64,000 nt of DNA from Haloarchaeobius salinus (GTDB taxonomy: Archaea; Halobacteriota; Halobacteria; Halobacteriales; Natrialbaceae), in contig NZ_JANHAU010000005.1 in NCBI RefSeq assembly GCF_024464185.1, forward strand, positions 208,909-272,908, written 5' to 3'. Below the pieces are notes generated by a model. It was not told where the DNA came from. It ran no database searches and saw only the letters and a list, made by a program, of their open reading frames with translations. Both the position numbers and the translations under genes were made by a program. This document shows, piece after piece, positions 17,644 to 26,766 of the stretch. Position 1 is the first letter of the stretch. Each line of letters begins with the position of its first letter.

Positions 17644-17751
17644 ATGCTACGCTTCGTCGCGCCGAGTGACACGCGACGGTCTCGGCCGGGGTGTCTGCGG
17701 GAGAAACGCGGATTGAACGGCCGCAGGACCGGGGTTGGAACGGCACGATGA
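17644..17751 (+). CDS. possible 35-aa coupled upstream ORF
   Basis: This frame begins MLRFVAPSDTRRSRPG, lies at the leaderless distance from an ATAACAA box, and its TGA overlaps the ATG of the membrane-protein gene (ATGA). The peptide is basic and unrecognised. It may be a genuine leader peptide or an incidental frame in the 5' UTR. Confidence 0.35.
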   Translation: MLRFVAPSDTRRSRPGCLREKRGLNGRRTGVGTAR

Positions 17752-19655
17752 CGCGCCATCGAGCCATCCGGACCGTCCTCCTCGCGGTCGGCTACCTGGC
17801 ACTCGCCATCGGGGCCGCTGTCGCCCACGGCTCGCCCGCCCGCGGCTACGAGCTCTCGATCTACGGGGCGACGCCCGCCGTCTTCTGGCTCGGCGTCGCG
17901 ACGGCCCTGCTGACGGCGGCCGCCGCCGGCCTCACTGCCGGTGTCTCACGGAGCCGTCGGCTCGCTGCGACCGGGCTCGTCGTCCTCAGCGGGGTCTCGC
18001 TGGCGGGGATACCGCTGCTCCGTGGGTACTACTTCTACGGCTCCGGCGACTCGCTGAGCCACCTCGGCTGGGCGCGCGAGCTGGCCGACGGCTCGCTCTC
18101 GCCCACCCGGCTCCTCTACCCCGGAGTCCACGAGCTCACGGTGGTCCTCGGAAGCGTCACCGGTGTCACCCTCAGGCTGACGATGCTCTGGGCGGTTCTC
18201 GTCTTCGCGACGCTGTTCCTCCTGTTCGTCTCGCTCTCCGTCCGTCTCCTCTCGGGACGGGACGAGGGACTGCTCGTCGGGGCCTTCCTCGGACTCCTGT
18301 TCGTCCCCATCAACGTCATCGCCATGCACATGCTCCCGCACACGTCGAGCCAGGCGGTGCTGTACGCCCCCTTCGTTCTGTTCCTGCTGTTCGTCTACCT
18401 CGAACAGGACGGCTGGCGGCCCGTCAGGAACCCGGCGACGGCGGTTGGGGTGTTGCTCGGGCTCGCGTCGCTGTCCGTGATCCTGGTGCATCCCCAGCAG
18501 GCGGCGAACCTGCTCGTCGTGTTCGCGACCGTGGCTGGCATCCAGCTGCTCGCCCGGGTGCTGTTCCCGGAGAGCACCGCCGCGGGGCAGCGACCGCTGT
18601 ACGTCCAGACTGCCATCTTCGTCCTCGCATTCCTCGTCTGGGCACCGCGCTTCCAGCGCGTCGGTGGGAACACCAGCGCCATCGCGTACAACATCGTCTA
18701 CGGCTCGGGCGGGGGCTCGGAGGTAGTGACACAGAAGTCGACCTCGCTGACTTCGGTCGGCGGCTCCGTCCCGGAGCTGTTCGCGAAACTGTTCCTGCCC
18801 GACGTGGTGCTCTCCATCCTCGCCGCCTCGGTCCTCGTGCTTGCGTTCGTCGGCCGGCTGTCCGCAGCGGAGACGGCCCGTCCCCAGTTCGTCCGCTACC
18901 TCGGGCTGGCGCTCGTGCCGCTCTCGGGGCTGTTCCTGTTGATGTTCCTCGGGGGTCCCGGTGACATGTACTTCCGCTACCAGGGACTGCTGATGGTCCC
19001 GGTCACCTTCCTCGGCGGTGTCGCGCTCGTCCGCTGGGTGGGCGACGACGGAGCCGGCGGCAGTGTCCCCGTCCCGGCGCGGGTGCTCGTGGCGTGCCTG
19101 TTGCTCGTGCTGGTGCCACTCGGGGTGCCCGCCCTGTTCGGCTCCCCGTACGTCTACCAGTCGAACTCGCAGGTCGCCGAGCTGGAGTACGAGGGCTACG
19201 AACACGCGTTCGACGTGCGGGCGGAGGGGGTCGAGTTCACCGGCATCCGTGGCGGTCCACAGCGCTACGTCGACGCGGTGTACGGGACGGAACAGGCCCG
19301 GAACCGGCTCGAATTCCCGGGCTACGAGGACGCAGTCGCCGGGCCGACGTTCGAGCGTGGCCTGGGCTACGAGTTCAACAGGGACCGCTACTTCACCGTC
19401 GAGGAGAGCTCCTACGGCCGCGAGGTCGGCCTGTTCGATGGCCTCCGGTACAACGCGACGGGCTACCGTCTGCTGGAGACCGACCCCGGCGTGAACCGGG
19501 TGTCGAGCAACGGCGGCCTCGAACTGTACTACCTCTACGGCGACGGTGCGGCGGACGGCGAGACGGGGACAGCGACGGTCGCGTGCCCGGAGCCGAACGA
19601 CCGTGCGGACTGGAACCGGGGTGCGCGAGCGCCGGACGCCGGCGGGTGTGTCTGA
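17748..19655 (+). CDS. polytopic membrane protein, probable GT-C-type glycosyltransferase
   Basis: The 635-aa protein has roughly 11-12 hydrophobic segments between residues 10 and 470, followed by a C-terminal soluble domain of about 155 residues. The first loop contains YYFYGSGDSLSHLGWARE, an acidic loop reminiscent of GT-C enzymes that use lipid-linked sugars. Such proteins attach sugars on the outer face of the membrane; this is inferred from topology and neighbours. The ATG at 17748 precedes the first membrane segment directly. The next gene, a flippase, starts within a few bases of its stop. Confidence 0.65.
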   Translation: MTRHRAIRTVLLAVGYLALAIGAAVAHGSPARGYELSIYGATPAVFWLGVATALLTAAAAGLTAGVSRSRRLAATGLVVLSGVSLAGIPLLRGYYFYGSGDSLSHLGWARELADGSLSPTRLLYPGVHELTVVLGSVTGVTLRLTMLWAVLVFATLFLLFVSLSVRLLSGRDEGLLVGAFLGLLFVPINVIAMHMLPHTSSQAVLYAPFVLFLLFVYLEQDGWRPVRNPATAVGVLLGLASLSVILVHPQQAANLLVVFATVAGIQLLARVLFPESTAAGQRPLYVQTAIFVLAFLVWAPRFQRVGGNTSAIAYNIVYGSGGGSEVVTQKSTSLTSVGGSVPELFAKLFLPDVVLSILAASVLVLAFVGRLSAAETARPQFVRYLGLALVPLSGLFLLMFLGGPGDMYFRYQGLLMVPVTFLGGVALVRWVGDDGAGGSVPVPARVLVACLLLVLVPLGVPALFGSPYVYQSNSQVAELEYEGYEHAFDVRAEGVEFTGIRGGPQRYVDAVYGTEQARNRLEFPGYEDAVAGPTFERGLGYEFNRDRYFTVEESSYGREVGLFDGLRYNATGYRLLETDPGVNRVSSNGGLELYYLYGDGAADGETGTATVACPEPNDRADWNRGARAPDAGGCV

Positions 19656-19656
19656 C

Positions 19657-21132
19657 GTGTCGGACGACCCCATCGCGACGATTCGTCGGGGTGCGAGCGC
19701 CTCGCTCGCGGCCAGTGTCCTCGACAAGGTCGCGAACGTCGTGCTGGTCGTCGTGCTCGCGCGTGTCCTGCTCACACCCGCGGAGTACGGCCTGCTGAAC
19801 GTCGCGCTCGCCGCCCTGTCGATCGTCTCCATCGTGGCGACGCTGGGACTGCCGAAGTCGACGGCCCGGTACGTGAACGAGTACCTGGACGGTGAGTCGG
19901 GACAGATCCCCCACGTCCTCCGGACCGGTGCGAAGGCCGTCGGTCTGACGACACTCGTCGTGGTCCTCGCGCTCGCCGTCTTCCACCGCCACCTCGCCGA
20001 CCTGATCGGACAACCGAGCGTCGCGCCGTTCTTGCTCGTGGGCACGCTCTACGTCGCCGTCCGGGCCGGCTTCAAGTTCGTCAACGCCGTGTTCCAGGGG
20101 TTGAACCGGGTCGACCTCAGCGCGCTCACCGCCGGGGTCAACGGCGTCGCCCGTGTGACGTTCGCGGTGGGGCTGGTCGTCCTCGGACTGGGTACCTACG
20201 GGGCGTTCCTCGGCTACGTCGCGGGCTACACCCTCGCCGCGGCGGTCGGTGCCGTCCTCCTCGTCGGCCGCGTCTACAACCCGACCGATTCCGCGAGCGA
20301 GATGGAGCCCGGTCTGAGCCGCCGGCTCGTCGAGTACGCCGTCCCGCTGACGGCGACGCGTGGCGCGAACGTCCTCGACAAGAAGGTCGACGTCGTGCTG
20401 GTCGGCTCGCTGGCGAGCCTCGCGGCGGCCGGCTACTACACCGTCGCCAAGCAGCTCTCCGACATCGTGTCGATGCCGGCGGCGTCGTTCGGCTTCGCGC
20501 TCTCGCCGGTCCTGGGTGAACAGTCCGGGGCGGGCGACCGCGAGCGTGCGGCCCGGCTCTACGAGCAGTCGCTCACGTACGTCATGCTCTGCTACGTGCC
20601 GGCGTGTGTGGGGCTGGTGCTCGTCGCCCGGCCGACCGTCGTCTACGTCTTCGGCGCGGCGTACGCGCCGGCGGTGCCGGTCGTCCAGGTGTTCAGCGGC
20701 TTCATCCTCGTCAACGCCGTCAACAAGATCACGAGCGACGCGCTCGACTACATGGGGAGGGCCCGGGCCAGGGCGACCGTCAAGAGCGCGATGGCGGTGT
20801 CGAACGCCGGCCTGAACGTCCTGCTCATCCCGGTGTACGGTGCGGTCGGCGCGGCCGTCGCGACCGTCTTCACGTACACCATCTACACGGGGACGAACGT
20901 GTACGTCATCCACACCGAGCTCGGGCTCCACCCGCTGCGACTCGCTCGACGTGCGGCGGTCGTCTGTGTCATCGCGGTCGGGATGGGGGTCGTCGTCACG
21001 CTCGCACTCCCGCTCGTCGGCGGACTCGCGACGCTGCTCGGGGTCGTCGGCGTCGGTGCCGGCGTCTGGGCCGCCCTCGGCGTCGGTTCCGGCCTGCTCG
21101 ACGTGGAGCAGCTCCGGTCGTTCGTCCGGTGA
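19657..21132 (+). CDS. Wzx-type polysaccharide flippase
   Basis: The 491-aa protein has about 12-14 transmembrane helices and the start RRGASASLAASVLDKVANVV typical of polysaccharide-transporter (MVF/Wzx) proteins. A second half repeats the pattern (ATRGANVLDKKVDVVLVGSL). Wzx proteins flip lipid-linked oligosaccharides across the membrane. The GTG at 19657, just after the upstream stop, is preferred; a GTG at 19648 overlapping that stop by eight bases is also possible. It forms a pair with the membrane protein before it. Confidence 0.88.
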   Translation: MSDDPIATIRRGASASLAASVLDKVANVVLVVVLARVLLTPAEYGLLNVALAALSIVSIVATLGLPKSTARYVNEYLDGESGQIPHVLRTGAKAVGLTTLVVVLALAVFHRHLADLIGQPSVAPFLLVGTLYVAVRAGFKFVNAVFQGLNRVDLSALTAGVNGVARVTFAVGLVVLGLGTYGAFLGYVAGYTLAAAVGAVLLVGRVYNPTDSASEMEPGLSRRLVEYAVPLTATRGANVLDKKVDVVLVGSLASLAAAGYYTVAKQLSDIVSMPAASFGFALSPVLGEQSGAGDRERAARLYEQSLTYVMLCYVPACVGLVLVARPTVVYVFGAAYAPAVPVVQVFSGFILVNAVNKITSDALDYMGRARARATVKSAMAVSNAGLNVLLIPVYGAVGAAVATVFTYTIYTGTNVYVIHTELGLHPLRLARRAAVVCVIAVGMGVVVTLALPLVGGLATLLGVVGVGAGVWAALGVGSGLLDVEQLRSFVR

Positions 21133-21155
21133 CCGCCGGCGTCGTGCCGGCGACC

Positions 21156-21458
21156 TCAGAAGGAGACGTTGTGTTCGTCGCGGGGTCCGTCCGTCGAGGC
21201 GGCCTGCCCACCCCGGTCGTCGTAGAACTTCCGCCCGACGTGCCGCTCGTCGAGGTTGCAGACGAGGTGCTCGTACAGGGCCGTCGCGCTGTCGAACGAC
21301 GCGTCGTCAGCGGGGGCCAGCAGGTCGCCGATGGTCGTCGTCGCGTCGACGCCGGGGGCGGTCACCTCGACCAGTCCCAGCCGTCGGCGGACCTCGTCGC
21401 CGGCGACGGGGTAGTCGAGTGCGAAGCCGAGGTAGGGTTCCAGTTCGTTCGGGCGCAT
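21156..21458 (-). CDS. DUF5789-like small protein
   Basis: The 100-aa acidic protein starts MRPNELEPYLGFALDYPVAG and has DATTTIGDLLAPADDASFDS in the middle and YDDRGGQAAS near the end. The layout matches the small haloarchaeal DUF5789 family as I recall it; the function is unknown. It is convergent with the flippase gene, with 23 bases between the stops. Probably monocistronic. Confidence 0.6.
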   Translation of the reverse strand: MRPNELEPYLGFALDYPVAGDEVRRRLGLVEVTAPGVDATTTIGDLLAPADDASFDSATALYEHLVCNLDERHVGRKFYDDRGGQAASTDGPRDEHNVSF

Positions 21459-21573
21459 GGTGGGTGGGGGTCTGACCGACTCGGTCGGCCGTGTAGAGTC
21501 CCACGTCGGTGGGGGGTAAAGGCGCAGGACCGTTCACCGGTGAAGGCCGCCCGTTCCGAGCAGCAGACGGTGC

Positions 21574-21580
21574 ATAACAA
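21574..21580 (+). promoter_or_regulatory. ATAACAA box
   Basis: It lies 34 nt before the epimerase ATG at 21608, consistent with a leaderless transcript, and supports that ATG over a GTG at 21593. Confidence 0.5.
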
Positions 21581-21607
21581 ACCCCGTCGGCCGTGCCAGT
21601 GTGGGGG

Positions 21608-22585
21608 ATGCCAGCCAGTCACGACACCGCCACCGGCGTGGGTCGAAGCCCGGATGAATCGTCGCCAGGTGCGACAGCAGCACTCGCGGACGCCACTGTC
21701 CTCGTCACCGGTGGAGCGGGCTTCATCGGCCAGCGGCTCGTCGAGGTGCTCGCGCCAGTCGCCGACACCCGTGTCCTCGACCATCGGGCGAACGGCCACG
21801 GGACAGTGCTGCCCGACCAGGTCGCGGTGCTGGACGGGGACGTGACGGAGTCGGCGGACCTCGCGGCGGCGATGGCCGGCGTGGACGTCGTGTTCCACCT
21901 CGCGGCGTGCTCGTCGGTACCGGCGACACTCGAGCAGCCGACGCGCTCGCTCGACGTGAACGCCGTCGGGACCGCGGCAGTGCTCGACCGGGCACGCCGG
22001 CAGGACGCACGGGTCGTGGTCGCGTCGAGTGCCGCGGTGTACGGCCGGCCGACGGAGACGCCGATCCCCGAGGATGCGCCGCTCCGCCCCCGGAGCCCCT
22101 ACGGCATCGGCAAGCTCGCGGCCGACCGCTACGCGCGGCGGTACGAGGACTGGTACGACGTCCCGGCGGTCGCGCTGCGGTTCTTCAACGTCTACGGGCC
22201 GGGACAACGGAACGGTGTCCTCGCCACGTTCCTCTCTCGTGCCCGGGAGGGCGAACCGCTCGTGATCCACGGTGACGGCACGCAGACGCGGGACTTCGTC
22301 CACGTCGACGACGTAGTACGGTCGATGCTCGCCGCGGCGACGACCGACGCCACGGGCGAAGCGTTCAACGTCGGTACCGGCGAGACGACGACGGTTCGGG
22401 AGCTCGCACGGCTCGTCCAGGAGACGGTGCCAGGCGGGGTCGACGTGCTCCACGACGACCCGCGTCCGGCCGACATCGAACACAGCTGTGCTGACGTCCG
22501 GAAGGCACGCGAGGAGCTGGGGTTCGAGGCGGAGGTGGCTCTCGAAGCGGGCCTGCGGCGACTCGCGGCGCGGTCGGACGCCTGA
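21608..22585 (+). CDS. NAD-dependent sugar epimerase/dehydratase
   Basis: The 325-aa extended SDR has the NAD-binding motif VTGGAGFIGQRLVE, the active serine region ASSAAVYG, and the catalytic Tyr-xxx-Lys in SPYGIGKLAADRYA. It also has RFFNVYGPGQ, typical of UDP-glucose/UDP-GlcNAc 4-epimerases. It likely inverts C4 of a UDP-sugar for the surface glycan. The start is set by the ATAACAA box 34 nt upstream. It is convergent with the next gene, with 12 bases between stops. Confidence 0.88.
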   Translation: MPASHDTATGVGRSPDESSPGATAALADATVLVTGGAGFIGQRLVEVLAPVADTRVLDHRANGHGTVLPDQVAVLDGDVTESADLAAAMAGVDVVFHLAACSSVPATLEQPTRSLDVNAVGTAAVLDRARRQDARVVVASSAAVYGRPTETPIPEDAPLRPRSPYGIGKLAADRYARRYEDWYDVPAVALRFFNVYGPGQRNGVLATFLSRAREGEPLVIHGDGTQTRDFVHVDDVVRSMLAAATTDATGEAFNVGTGETTTVRELARLVQETVPGGVDVLHDDPRPADIEHSCADVRKAREELGFEAEVALEAGLRRLAARSDA

Positions 22586-22597
22586 ACCTGTCCGAAC

Positions 22598-23392
22598 TCA
22601 GTCGAGCAGCGGTCTGATGTCGGGGTGATCGGCGTGCCGGCCGGGGGCGACACGACCCGCCGCGACGTCGTCGCGGAACGACTGCCAGCCCTCGTGTCTC
22701 ACCATGATGCGGACCGGTATCGACTCGACGTCCAGCAGTTTCGCGATGGCGAGTCTGTTCCGGCCGTCGCAGAACAGGAACCCGCCGTCGCGGCCGACGT
22801 GGACGGCGATATCGTCCTCGATACGGCGCGCGAGCCCGTTCGGGCGGTCCTTCCGGGCGGGCTCCATGCCGTCGGCTCCGAGCAGTTCTGCCTGGGACCT
22901 GACACCGTTGCTGGCGATGTTGGCGTACAGCCGGTCGAGGTCGGCACACCGCTGCTCGAGGTCCGCACGACAGGTACAGCCCCACTTTGACGCACCGCCC
23001 CCTATCTCCTCGAGTGTCTCCGCGAAGAACGCGGTCTCCTCCCAGGGTACCCCCTCCTGGAAGTGCGCCCGGAACGACCGGTAGAGCGTTCGGTCGGTGA
23101 ACCGCTCGGGATGCCGGTCCCAGTTCCCGCCGACCACCTGTCCCGCCCGCCGGTACTTCGGTTCGTCGTCGAAGAACTCGGCGGTGCGCTCGACGGCCGA
23201 CGGTGGGATGCGGTCGACGCGGAACGGGTCGATGGGTGCGTCGTCCGACAGGTACGACCGCAGCTTGACCGCCGTCAGGTAGGTGCCGGCGTAGATCGAG
23301 CGAGCGTGGCGGAGCGGACGGCTGGTCCACGGGTACGCGGAAACGGTCCGGCGACCGAGTGCCCTGACGGCTCGTTCAATCGAGACGCTCAT
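22598..23392 (-). CDS. ParB-like-domain protein of unknown function
   Basis: The 264-aa protein has a C-terminal segment GGFLFCDGRNRLAIAKLL followed by SIPVRIMVRHEGWQSFRDDV. This resembles the ParB/sulfiredoxin-type DGRHRxxxA motif found in uncharacterised proteins of glycan and phage loci. Two cysteines lie close together in GCTCRADLEQRC. No signal peptide is evident. Its function is not known; association with the glycan region is by position only. Confidence 0.6.
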   Translation of the reverse strand: MSVSIERAVRALGRRTVSAYPWTSRPLRHARSIYAGTYLTAVKLRSYLSDDAPIDPFRVDRIPPSAVERTAEFFDDEPKYRRAGQVVGGNWDRHPERFTDRTLYRSFRAHFQEGVPWEETAFFAETLEEIGGGASKWGCTCRADLEQRCADLDRLYANIASNGVRSQAELLGADGMEPARKDRPNGLARRIEDDIAVHVGRDGGFLFCDGRNRLAIAKLLDVESIPVRIMVRHEGWQSFRDDVAAGRVAPGRHADHPDIRPLLD

Positions 23393-23706
23393 GGCCCACC
23401 AGTAACACCCTGTTTTCTGTCATGTATTCTGGTCCACAGCTGAAAACAGCTCTATAACAATCCGGGTCGGCCTCCAAGGAGTTTCTGGGGTGGCCGTGAA
23501 GCGGCGCTCCGTGGTCGAGAGTCACCAGTCTCTCACCCCCCAGACCCCCTGCGACTGAACGTCGTCACTACCCATCCACCGACTCCGGGGTTCACGTTCC
23601 GCCCACGCCCGACGTGGATTCACCATCCGCTTCGCCACCCCCTTTCCTGAAATCGACACGTACCGAGCTGTGCCTGTGCTCGGTGTGCGAACAGCGTGCT
23701 CCACGG
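23393..23706. other. 314-base intergenic region with an orphan promoter box
   Basis: It lies between the divergent start of the ParB-like gene and the end of the Gfo/Idh gene. It contains a plus-strand ATAACAA box (23454-23460) with no recognised gene downstream on that strand. The best downstream frame is a GTG-started 20-codon ORF near 23496. A small RNA or minigene is possible. Confidence 0.5.
23454..23460 (+). promoter_or_regulatory. orphan ATAACAA box
   Basis: It is an exact copy of the recurrent box, pointing into about 250 bases without a plus-strand gene. Confidence 0.35.
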
Positions 23707-24816
23707 TCACTCGTCGTCGACGAGGGTGTGCTCGGTGCTGCTCTCCTGCGGCCCGGTCGCGGCGTCACGGATGGCCTGCTGGAGCCGGACGGTCCACTGG
23801 CCTTCCGAGAGCGGTACGGGCATCGGCTCGCCCGCCTCGATGGCCCTGGCGGTCTCGTCGTACTGGTAGAAGTGGCCGTTGAGCTGCTTCTCGGACTCCC
23901 AGCTGCCGTCACGTGCGCGACGGGCGACCGCCCCGAGGTTCTCGAGCGTCGAGCGCCCCCGGGCGAGGACCTCGTCGGCGTTCTTCATCGCACGGGCCTT
24001 CGAGGAGGCCTTGTAGTCGCGTTCCAGCGGCACGAGCGACTGCGAGACGAGGTCGACGACGAGCGAGCCCTCCTCGCCGTGAACGTACAGCGAGCGGTGC
24101 GGGACCGTCCCCGAGAGCATCGTCGCCGAGCAGAGCCGGCCGTCGCCGGTCGGGTACTGGATCGTCGCGCCATCGTAGCCGAACTCCATCTCGTACTCGC
24201 CGCCGAGGGTCGTCGTCGCCTGCACGGCGTCCTCGTCCCGGGGGTAGCCGCCGACGTTCAGCAGGATGTACAGCGGGTGGGGGAGTCCCTCCTCGAACTC
24301 GCCCCCGACCAGCTCGAAGCTCCACTCGCCACGGTTCGGCACGTCGGGCCGGGTCGACCCGGTGTACAGCAGGTCGACTCCCCGGATGGTCCCCAGCTCG
24401 CCGGCTTCGATGCGTTCGCGGGCCTCCCGTATCGCCGGGCCGAACAGGTGGTTGTGGACGACCGACGCCGGCACGTCGTTGGCCTGGGCGGCGTCCGCGA
24501 TGTCCTCGACGGCCCGCACGGTCTCCGTCACGGGTTTCTCGATGAGCACCGGGATGCCGCGCTCGATGGCGGTGACGGCGATGTCGCGGTGGGTCCTGAC
24601 CGGCGTGCAGACGTGGAGCCAGTCGAGGGACTCGCTGTCGAGCATGTGGTCCAGGTCGGTGTAGGGCGTGATGGCGTGCCGGCGGGCCGCCGCCCGGGCC
24701 GCCTCGCCGTCGAGATCCGCGATGGCAACGAGTTCGGTCCGTGGGCAGGCCGAGAGGCCGGAGAGGTGGGTCTCCGAGACGGTCCCGGCACCGACGACTG
24801 CTGTCGTGAGTGTCAT
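23707..24816 (-). CDS. Gfo/Idh/MocA dehydrogenase, third copy
   Basis: The 369-aa protein starts MTLTTAVVGAGTVSETHLSG (Rossmann fold) and has the catalytic motif VLIEKPVTET. The C-terminal substrate domain includes a long insertion before the end. It is more divergent from the two WlbA-like copies and may act on another sugar. The ATG at 24816 is chosen over one at 24828 because a TAACGA box lies 35 nt before it. The open frame continues far upstream but is a shadow of the genes behind it. Confidence 0.85.
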   Translation of the reverse strand: MTLTTAVVGAGTVSETHLSGLSACPRTELVAIADLDGEAARAAARRHAITPYTDLDHMLDSESLDWLHVCTPVRTHRDIAVTAIERGIPVLIEKPVTETVRAVEDIADAAQANDVPASVVHNHLFGPAIREARERIEAGELGTIRGVDLLYTGSTRPDVPNRGEWSFELVGGEFEEGLPHPLYILLNVGGYPRDEDAVQATTTLGGEYEMEFGYDGATIQYPTGDGRLCSATMLSGTVPHRSLYVHGEEGSLVVDLVSQSLVPLERDYKASSKARAMKNADEVLARGRSTLENLGAVARRARDGSWESEKQLNGHFYQYDETARAIEAGEPMPVPLSEGQWTVRLQQAIRDAATGPQESSTEHTLVDDE

Positions 24817-24845
24817 GCTACCTGCCATGGACCGTGGCACGGGTT

Positions 24846-24851
24846 TCGTTA
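24846..24851 (-). promoter_or_regulatory. TAACGA box
   Basis: This variant of the recurrent box is 35 nt before the ATG at 24816. Confidence 0.4.
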
Positions 24852-24914
24852 TGCGGCGGGAGTCCGACGGTAGCACCCGGCTACGATGTCCGCGGATGGA
24901 CGGCCGTGCCTCGA

Positions 24915-25505
24915 CTACGACCCGTGGACGAGCCTGCGGAGCCCGCCGGCCCGACGCCGCAGCCAGCCGATCCCCGGGAGCCCGTCGCGCCACCAGAGCA
25001 TCGTCGTGGTGGCCAGCAGGAGCAGTTCGAACGCGAGGTACCGTCGACCGACCGGCCCGGTGAGGAACGCGAGGAACTCGCGGTGCTGCTCGAGCAGGTG
25101 GGCCAGCGCCGGGCTGTCGGGCTGTCCCGTCGCCGTCGGCGTCAGCGGCCAGAGCAGGAAACTGGTGTCGAATCCGCCGCCGAAGACGCCCGACGCCACC
25201 ACGTCGAGCGGCAGGTGGCTGAGGTAGCCGACGCCGAACGCGACGCCCACCGCCCTGGCTCGACGCCCTCGGGCGAACAGGCCGACGACGAGGACGACGG
25301 GGACCGCGACGAGCAGCGAGTGCGCGAGCGAACGGCCGCCGGGCAGCACACCGACTCCCCACGACAGCGGCTTGTCGACGAGATCCGGGAACAGGGCACC
25401 GACGGCCACTGCAACTGCGGCGGCGTCGGTCGGTCGACCCCCTCCCACCCGGCTTCCGAGACTGTACGCGAGGTACGCGACCGCGACGTGCTCCCAGGGC
25501 CACAC
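24915..25505 (-). CDS. YdjM-like metal-dependent hydrolase family membrane protein
   Basis: The 196-aa protein begins MWPWEHVAVAYLAYSL and has GALFPDLVDKPLSW and GYLSHLPLDVVA, the histidine/aspartate motifs of the YdjM (DUF457, LexA-binding inner-membrane hydrolase-like) family. There are about four hydrophobic segments. Hydrolase activity is predicted only from the motif. It starts two bases after the DUF1616 gene ends, so the two are one minus-strand transcript. Confidence 0.8.
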   Translation of the reverse strand: MWPWEHVAVAYLAYSLGSRVGGGRPTDAAAVAVAVGALFPDLVDKPLSWGVGVLPGGRSLAHSLLVAVPVVLVVGLFARGRRARAVGVAFGVGYLSHLPLDVVASGVFGGGFDTSFLLWPLTPTATGQPDSPALAHLLEQHREFLAFLTGPVGRRYLAFELLLLATTTMLWWRDGLPGIGWLRRRAGGLRRLVHGS

Positions 25506-25507
25506 GG

Positions 25508-26575
25508 TCAGCGGCCCCCCGGGCTGGACCCGGTCCCGGCGACACTGGGTAGCCGACCGGCGATACGTTCCCCCTCGTCGTCCTCCCCATCGTCCGCACC
25601 GTCACCGGCCTCTTCGACCGACAGCCAGAGGTAGAGCTGGTGGGCTGCGGTATCCGGGCTCGGGTTCGTGGCGACCTCGTCATCGTAGACGTAGTAGCTC
25701 AGCCGCAGGGACTCGCCGAGCAGGTCGGGAGTGACGGAGAGCTCGCGGACCACGCGCTCGCCCGCCGGCACGGTCACGGTCTCGCGTTCGAGCTGGCTCC
25801 GCTGGACGACCTGGTCGGACGGACCGATCCGCTCCACCACCGCGACGACGGTGTACGTGGTGCGAGCCCCCTCGTCGTTCTCGAAGAGCAACGAGGCGTC
25901 CACGGACTCGTCGACGGTCACCGACCGCGGGTAGTCGGCGGCGACGTACTCGCCCGAGTCGTTCTCGGTGACGAGCGTGACGGTGGTGTGTGCGGCGTCC
26001 GGACCGGGTGCGGCGAGCCCGTGGCCGACCGACGCGACCGCGACCAGCATCGCCAGCAGGAGGACGACGTCGAGGCGGTCGAACCGACCCCCGGTGACGA
26101 GGGTGCGTGGATCGACGATCCCGTCGCGTCGTTCCGGCGGGTAGCTTCGTCGCCGGATGTAGCCAAGACCTGCACCGACCAGCGTCCACGCCACGAGCAG
26201 CTCGAGGAACGGCACGGTGGCGAGCCCGGCCGGGAACAGAGACGAGAGCACCAGGGTACCGAGGACGACGAGCGCGACGCTCGCACCGACGGCGACGGCC
26301 AGCCGTTCGACGCGGTCGAGACTCCCTGGGTCCGTCGCGTCGGCCGCACGGACCGGCAGCAACGCGGCGACCAGTGCGTAGCCCGGGGCGAAGGTGACGA
26401 CCGGGACGCCGACGATGGTCCGCCAGATCACGCTCTCGAGCACGGCGAGCAGCACGGCCGCTGCGAGGACGTAGCCGACGAGCAGCGCGAGGTCGTACGA
26501 GTACCGGGGCGCGGACTCGCCCCGGGCCGTCTCCCTCGCGGTCGGGTTCTCCTCACCGACGTGGGCGTCGCTCAT
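25508..26575 (-). CDS. DUF1616 membrane protein
   Basis: The 355-aa protein has four membrane segments in the first half (LALLVGYVLAAAVLLAVLE; GVPVVTFAPGYALVAALLP is the DUF1616 signature) and a fifth after residue 170. An exposed beta-rich domain from about residue 200 follows, ending in an acidic tail. DUF1616 proteins recur in haloarchaeal surface-glycan loci; their function is unknown. The ATG at 26575 precedes a short acidic N-terminus; the open frame extending to 26779 is basic and rejected. Confidence 0.82.
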   Translation of the reverse strand: MSDAHVGEENPTARETARGESAPRYSYDLALLVGYVLAAAVLLAVLESVIWRTIVGVPVVTFAPGYALVAALLPVRAADATDPGSLDRVERLAVAVGASVALVVLGTLVLSSLFPAGLATVPFLELLVAWTLVGAGLGYIRRRSYPPERRDGIVDPRTLVTGGRFDRLDVVLLLAMLVAVASVGHGLAAPGPDAAHTTVTLVTENDSGEYVAADYPRSVTVDESVDASLLFENDEGARTTYTVVAVVERIGPSDQVVQRSQLERETVTVPAGERVVRELSVTPDLLGESLRLSYYVYDDEVATNPSPDTAAHQLYLWLSVEEAGDGADDGEDDEGERIAGRLPSVAGTGSSPGGR

Positions 26576-26734
26576 CGTCGGGGTCGGTCGCGGGTCGTCG
26601 GGACGCTCGATGGGGGGCTGGCGCTGTCGATTCGGGTCACTATCTCGCTCTCTGGGGCGACCGTCGCATTGTAATGAGACGCCTACTCGCCACTGCCGTC
26701 GGGGTGAGGCGGAGGAATCGACGAAACGGCGCGA

Positions 26735-26741
26735 ATAACAA
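26735..26741 (+). promoter_or_regulatory. ATAACAA box
   Basis: It lies 32 nt before the flavin reductase ATG at 26767. Confidence 0.5.
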
Positions 26742-26766
26742 TCCGTCCAGTGAGTGATGTCGCTGC

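Larger units (their letters stand above)
17416..17747. other. 332-base divergent intergenic region
   Basis: It contains two opposed promoter boxes: TAACAA on the minus strand (17443-17448) for the aminotransferase, and ATAACAA on the plus strand (17608-17614). It also carries a 35-codon upstream ORF ending at the membrane-protein start. Nothing else was recognised. Confidence 0.6.

Noticed and set aside
17946..20045. 699-codon minus-strand open frame
   Set aside because: It is antisense to the membrane protein and flippase genes. The translation is a low-complexity Arg/Glu/His-rich sequence without motifs.
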